From the NCBI GenBank assembly GCA_030591105.1, contig JAUVBS010000071.1, forward strand, positions 1-8,260: a stretch of 8,260 nt of DNA, given 5' to 3'. The notes under the pieces were generated by a model. The model was not told the origin of the DNA. It saw only the letters and a list, made by a program, of their open reading frames with translations, and did not search any database. Shown piece after piece: positions 6,216 to 8,260 of this stretch. How positions within the stretch are numbered: the stretch's first letter is position 1; each line of letters starts with the position of its first letter. Origin of the DNA: a bacterium. Its GTDB lineage: Bacteria > Krumholzibacteriota > Krumholzibacteriia > LZORAL124-64-63. The position numbers and the translations under genes are program-made.

Positions 6216-7265
6216 TCAGATGCTCCAGACCAACCCCAGCGACAGCACTTCTTTGAACTGAACCTCCTTACGCACCGCGTCGCTGACGGCCTCCCCGTTG
6301 ATCAGATTACCGCCGGCGTCGAACTCGGGTACGACACTGTTGTCGTACTTGGCATAGATGAAACGTACCTCCAGCTGAATCGCGATGACCTTGGTGACTT
6401 TCACCGTGAACTGGTTTTCCCAATCCCCTCTGATCGTGGTGGAGTAGCTCGCGACGTCCTCCCCGATGCCGTAAGTAGCGCGGTCCGCCGCAGAAATGTC
6501 TGCCAGCGCCTGCTCCGCCGAATACCAGAACGGCTGATAGAGCGTCACCCGCGATAGCCAGTTGACCGCGTCGCCGAGGATCGGTGTCCGGTAGTCGACG
6601 CGCAACTCGAGACCGAGGTCGTCACCTTGCGAGCTGGCCGTCGTGTGGTCGTCCGGATCAACGGTTATGAAATATTGACGGATAAGCTGGCGCGTGGACA
6701 CACCAAGTCGCAACAGCAGGATCTTTTTCTCCGTATTGATGAACGCCCGCGAGATACCGGTCGCTTCGGTGAAGGAGACCGGATTCAGAAAGAGGTCCCG
6801 CCCGAACTCATCGGATCGGTCGGCGAACTGGCTGCGGATCCGCAACGAGAGATACGGGTCCCAAGGCGAGTGCCGTTCCCATCGCAGTAAGCTCTCAAAG
6901 TCGAGTTCGTCGACGGTCTTTTCCGGCCTTTGCCAGTTGCGATCGTCGTCCTGCTGAAGTTGTTGACCGAAAGCCATCTTCAGTCGGTTGAACCAGTTCC
7001 AGTCCTCGTGGAATTGATTTTCCAGCCGCCCGATGAACTGGGTCGACCAGCTGGCCGAACTCTTGTCGTCGAACGCCCAATTCGAACTGTAAGCACTCTG
7101 CAGTACGTTGAGGTTCCAGTCCATGCCGGGATACCACCGGCCGACTTCCAGCATTCGCGGCTCGTCGGCTTCTTCGTCGGCTCGAGCCGGTGCCGCCGGG
7201 CCGCATATTGACCAGACGACCAGTACGCAGATGCCCAGTGCCGCTCTCGCGAACCACTTCGTCAT
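6216..7265 (-). CDS. Exported protein, probable outer-membrane beta-barrel (DUF3078-like)
   Basis: The protein has 349 residues. Residues 1-29 form a Sec signal peptide: a KWFAR positive start, a hydrophobic core near 8-21 and a PARA-D cleavage site. The mature part is rich in alternating polar and hydrophobic stretches with many Trp and Tyr residues, for example SNWAFDD, STQFIGRLENQFHEDWNWFN, LDFESLLRWE and PYLSLRIRSQF. It ends on a strand (SLGLVWSI). These suit an outer-membrane beta-barrel. The N-terminal third resembles DUF3078 proteins as I recall them, in which an S-x-W segment is followed by paired strands and a long loop; this assignment is tentative. No CXXCH motif or lipobox is present, so it is not itself a cytochrome. 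The ATG at 7265 has a good AAGGAGAG 6 nt upstream. It may be transcribed alone or with the MscS gene 153 bp upstream. The substrate is unknown. Confidence 0.75.
   Translation of the reverse strand: MTKWFARAALGICVLVVWSICGPAAPARADEEADEPRMLEVGRWYPGMDWNLNVLQSAYSSNWAFDDKSSASWSTQFIGRLENQFHEDWNWFNRLKMAFGQQLQQDDDRNWQRPEKTVDELDFESLLRWERHSPWDPYLSLRIRSQFADRSDEFGRDLFLNPVSFTEATGISRAFINTEKKILLLRLGVSTRQLIRQYFITVDPDDHTTASSQGDDLGLELRVDYRTPILGDAVNWLSRVTLYQPFWYSAEQALADISAADRATYGIGEDVASYSTTIRGDWENQFTVKVTKVIAIQLEVRFIYAKYDNSVVPEFDAGGNLINGEAVSDAVRKEVQFKEVLSLGLVWSI
7185..7204. repeat. Copy 1 of a perfect 20-bp direct repeat
   Basis: The 20 bases AGCCGGTGCCGCCGGGCCGC at 7185-7204 lie within the signal-peptide codons of the barrel gene (the GPAAPA part). 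They recur without mismatch at 7397-7416, 212 bp to the right. The match ends sharply at both sides. Confidence 0.9.
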
Positions 7266-7305
7266 GACATTCTCTCCTTGAGTTCATGAGACCGCGTGAC
7301 GGTTG

Positions 7306-7361
7306 TGCGATCGTAAGAGTTGGCGTGGTGCGATCGTATGAGTTGGCGTGGTGCGATCGTA
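7306..7361. repeat. 23-bp tandem repeat upstream of the barrel gene
   Basis: TGCGATCGTA occurs at 7306-7315, 7329-7338 and 7352-7361 with an exact 23-bp period. The intervening GAGTTGGCGTGG is conserved between the copies. Each copy centres on the palindrome CGATCG. On the minus strand each gives TACGAT, a passable -10 word, but no matching -35 is seen. The array lies 41-96 bp upstream of the barrel gene start, where an operator or promoter would be. Confidence 0.85.
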
Positions 7362-7396
7362 CTCACTGATATCGTCGCGCTCTCTCCCAACAAATC

Positions 7397-7416
7397 AGCC
7401 GGTGCCGCCGGGCCGC
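7397..7416. repeat. Copy 2 of a perfect 20-bp direct repeat
   Basis: This stretch is identical to 7185-7204. It lies immediately after the MscS-type gene, overlaps the left arm of the stem-loop there and is non-coding. The two copies bracket the barrel gene's start codon, ribosome-binding site and 23-bp tandem repeat. Confidence 0.9.
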
Positions 7417-7430
7417 GCTTACGCGGCACC
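7401..7430 (-). terminator. GC-rich stem-loop over the stop codon of the MscS-type gene
   Basis: Two alternative pairings exist. GGTGCCG (7401-7407) pairs with CGGCACC (7424-7430) over a 16-nt loop, and GCCGCG (7412-7417) pairs with CGCGGC (7422-7427) over a CTTA loop that contains the stop codon. On the minus strand no T-run follows, only a short TTTG some 15 nt later. It could be a weak terminator or an mRNA 3'-end stabiliser. Confidence 0.35.
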
Positions 7431-8260
7431 TTTGTCCGCGGTCGCCGTGTGAACCACTCGCTGCGAGAACGGAATCTCGATACCGTTGGCGTCGAATGCT
7501 TCCTTGATCTTGCGCTGCATGTCGTTGTGGAGATCCCAGTAGTCGGCCGCTTTCGACCACGGGCGCACGATGAAGTTCACACTCGAGTCGGCCAGCTCCG
7601 TCACCGCGACGACCGGAGCGGGGTCCGGCAAAACACGGTCGTCTTGCGCCAGAAGTTCTTCGAGGACCCGGGTGGCGTCCGCAATGGACGAATCGTAGCC
7701 GATGCCGACGACCATGTCGACCCGACGGGTGTCGTAGCCGTTGTAGTTGGAGATGGTGTCCCCGTAGATCTTGTTGTTGGGCACGATGACCTTGATGTTG
7801 TCCGGGGTACTGACCGTGGTGGTGAAGATCGCGATGTCGATCACCTTGCCCTTGACGCCCCCGGCCTCGATGAAGTCGCCGACCTTGAACGGTCGGAAGA
7901 ACAGGATCATCACGCCGGAAGCGAAGTTCGAGAGCGACCCCTGCAACGCGAACCCGACGGCAAAACCGGCGGCGCCCAGAATGGCGACGAAACTCGCCGT
8001 TTGCACCCCGAATTTGGCCAAGGCGGCGATGACGACGAACGCCATGATGACCATGTAGGCCAAGCTCGACACGAACCCGGTCAGACCCAGGTCCAGGCCG
8101 CGAGAATTCATGACCTTGCGGATACCGCGGCGCACCATGCCGGCGGCGATGCGGCCGATGATCAGGATCGCCAGCGCAGCAATCACTTTCGGACCGTAAG
8201 CGATTCCGATCTGACTCAGCTTCTCGAGCCAGGTCTGCGCATTCACCAGTTGATCTTCCA
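7419..8260 (-). CDS. mscS: MscS-family small-conductance mechanosensitive ion channel (5' end probably one base outside the window)
   Basis: Counted from the in-window GTG at 8246 the protein has 275 residues, close to E. coli MscS (286). Three hydrophobic helices lie at about 17-38, 57-78 and 88-118. The third contains the Gly/Ala-rich pore helix (GAAGFAVGFALQGSLSNFASG, about 92-112), the family hallmark. Then come FFRPFKVGDFIE and a beta domain (VIVPNNKIYGDTISNY), ending in a cytoplasmic alpha/beta domain. MscS channels open when membrane tension rises and release solutes on hypo-osmotic shock. The frame remains open upstream of 8246, and the codon at 8261-8259 is NTG, so the natural start may be just beyond the edge and give NTG-E-D-Q-L-V-N-A-Q. 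The GTG at 8246 has a GGAAG about 9 nt upstream and is the alternative. There is no link to the redox operon beyond proximity. Confidence 0.9.
   Translation of the reverse strand, partial: EDQLVNAQTWLEKLSQIGIAYGPKVIAALAILIIGRIAAGMVRRGIRKVMNSRGLDLGLTGFVSSLAYMVIMAFVVIAALAKFGVQTASFVAILGAAGFAVGFALQGSLSNFASGVMILFFRPFKVGDFIEAGGVKGKVIDIAIFTTTVSTPDNIKVIVPNNKIYGDTISNYNGYDTRRVDMVVGIGYDSSIADATRVLEELLAQDDRVLPDPAPVVAVTELADSSVNFIVRPWSKAADYWDLHNDMQRKIKEAFDANGIEIPFSQRVVHTATADKGAA

Overview
The window is GC-rich bacterial DNA with ordinary bacterial Shine-Dalgarno sequences and dense coding. It probably comes from a proteobacterium with an anaerobic or sulfur-based energy metabolism (Desulfobacterota or a sulfur-cycling gammaproteobacterium). 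I cannot fix the lineage from the sequence alone. The diagnostic content is a transmembrane redox complex of the Tmc/Hmc type, known from sulfate reducers, which links periplasmic multiheme cytochromes to a cytoplasmic HdrD-like iron-sulfur protein.

Region 1 (1-5343, all minus strand, transcribed right to left) is one operon that runs off the left edge. In transcription order it encodes a cytoplasmic repeat protein of TmcD type, a five-helix b-type membrane cytochrome (TmcC/HmcE/DsrM-like), an HdrD-like protein with two [4Fe-4S] motifs and a CCG domain (TmcB/HmcF/DsrK-like), a periplasmic cytochrome with exactly sixteen CXXCH motifs (HmcA-like), and the first 95 residues of a Tat-exported ferredoxin (HmcB/DsrO-like). 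The order membrane cytochrome, HdrD-like protein, cytochrome c, periplasmic Fe-S protein parallels dsrMKJOP. An NrfD-like membrane subunit would be expected next, outside the window. The set looks like a composite: Tmc-type B, C and D subunits joined to Hmc-type periplasmic subunits. Electrons would pass from periplasmic donors, typically hydrogenase or formate dehydrogenase via cytochromes, or in the reverse direction, through the 16-heme protein and membrane hemes to the cytoplasmic HdrD-like protein. A 13-bp tandem repeat lies at the tmcD 3' end.

Region 2 (5344-5808) is a 465-bp, comparatively AT-rich divergent intergenic region with an 8-bp inverted repeat and other repeated words. It is probably the control region for the operon and for the plus-strand gene that follows.

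Region 3 (5809-6162, plus strand) encodes a stand-alone receiver-domain response regulator with no output domain.

Region 4 (6216-8260, minus strand) holds an exported protein that is probably an outer-membrane beta-barrel resembling DUF3078 proteins, and upstream of it an MscS-type mechanosensitive channel whose start codon probably lies one base past the right edge. Between these two genes is a 153-bp gap with a 23-bp tandem repeat. A perfect 20-bp direct repeat has one copy inside the barrel gene's signal-peptide region and the other just after the channel gene.
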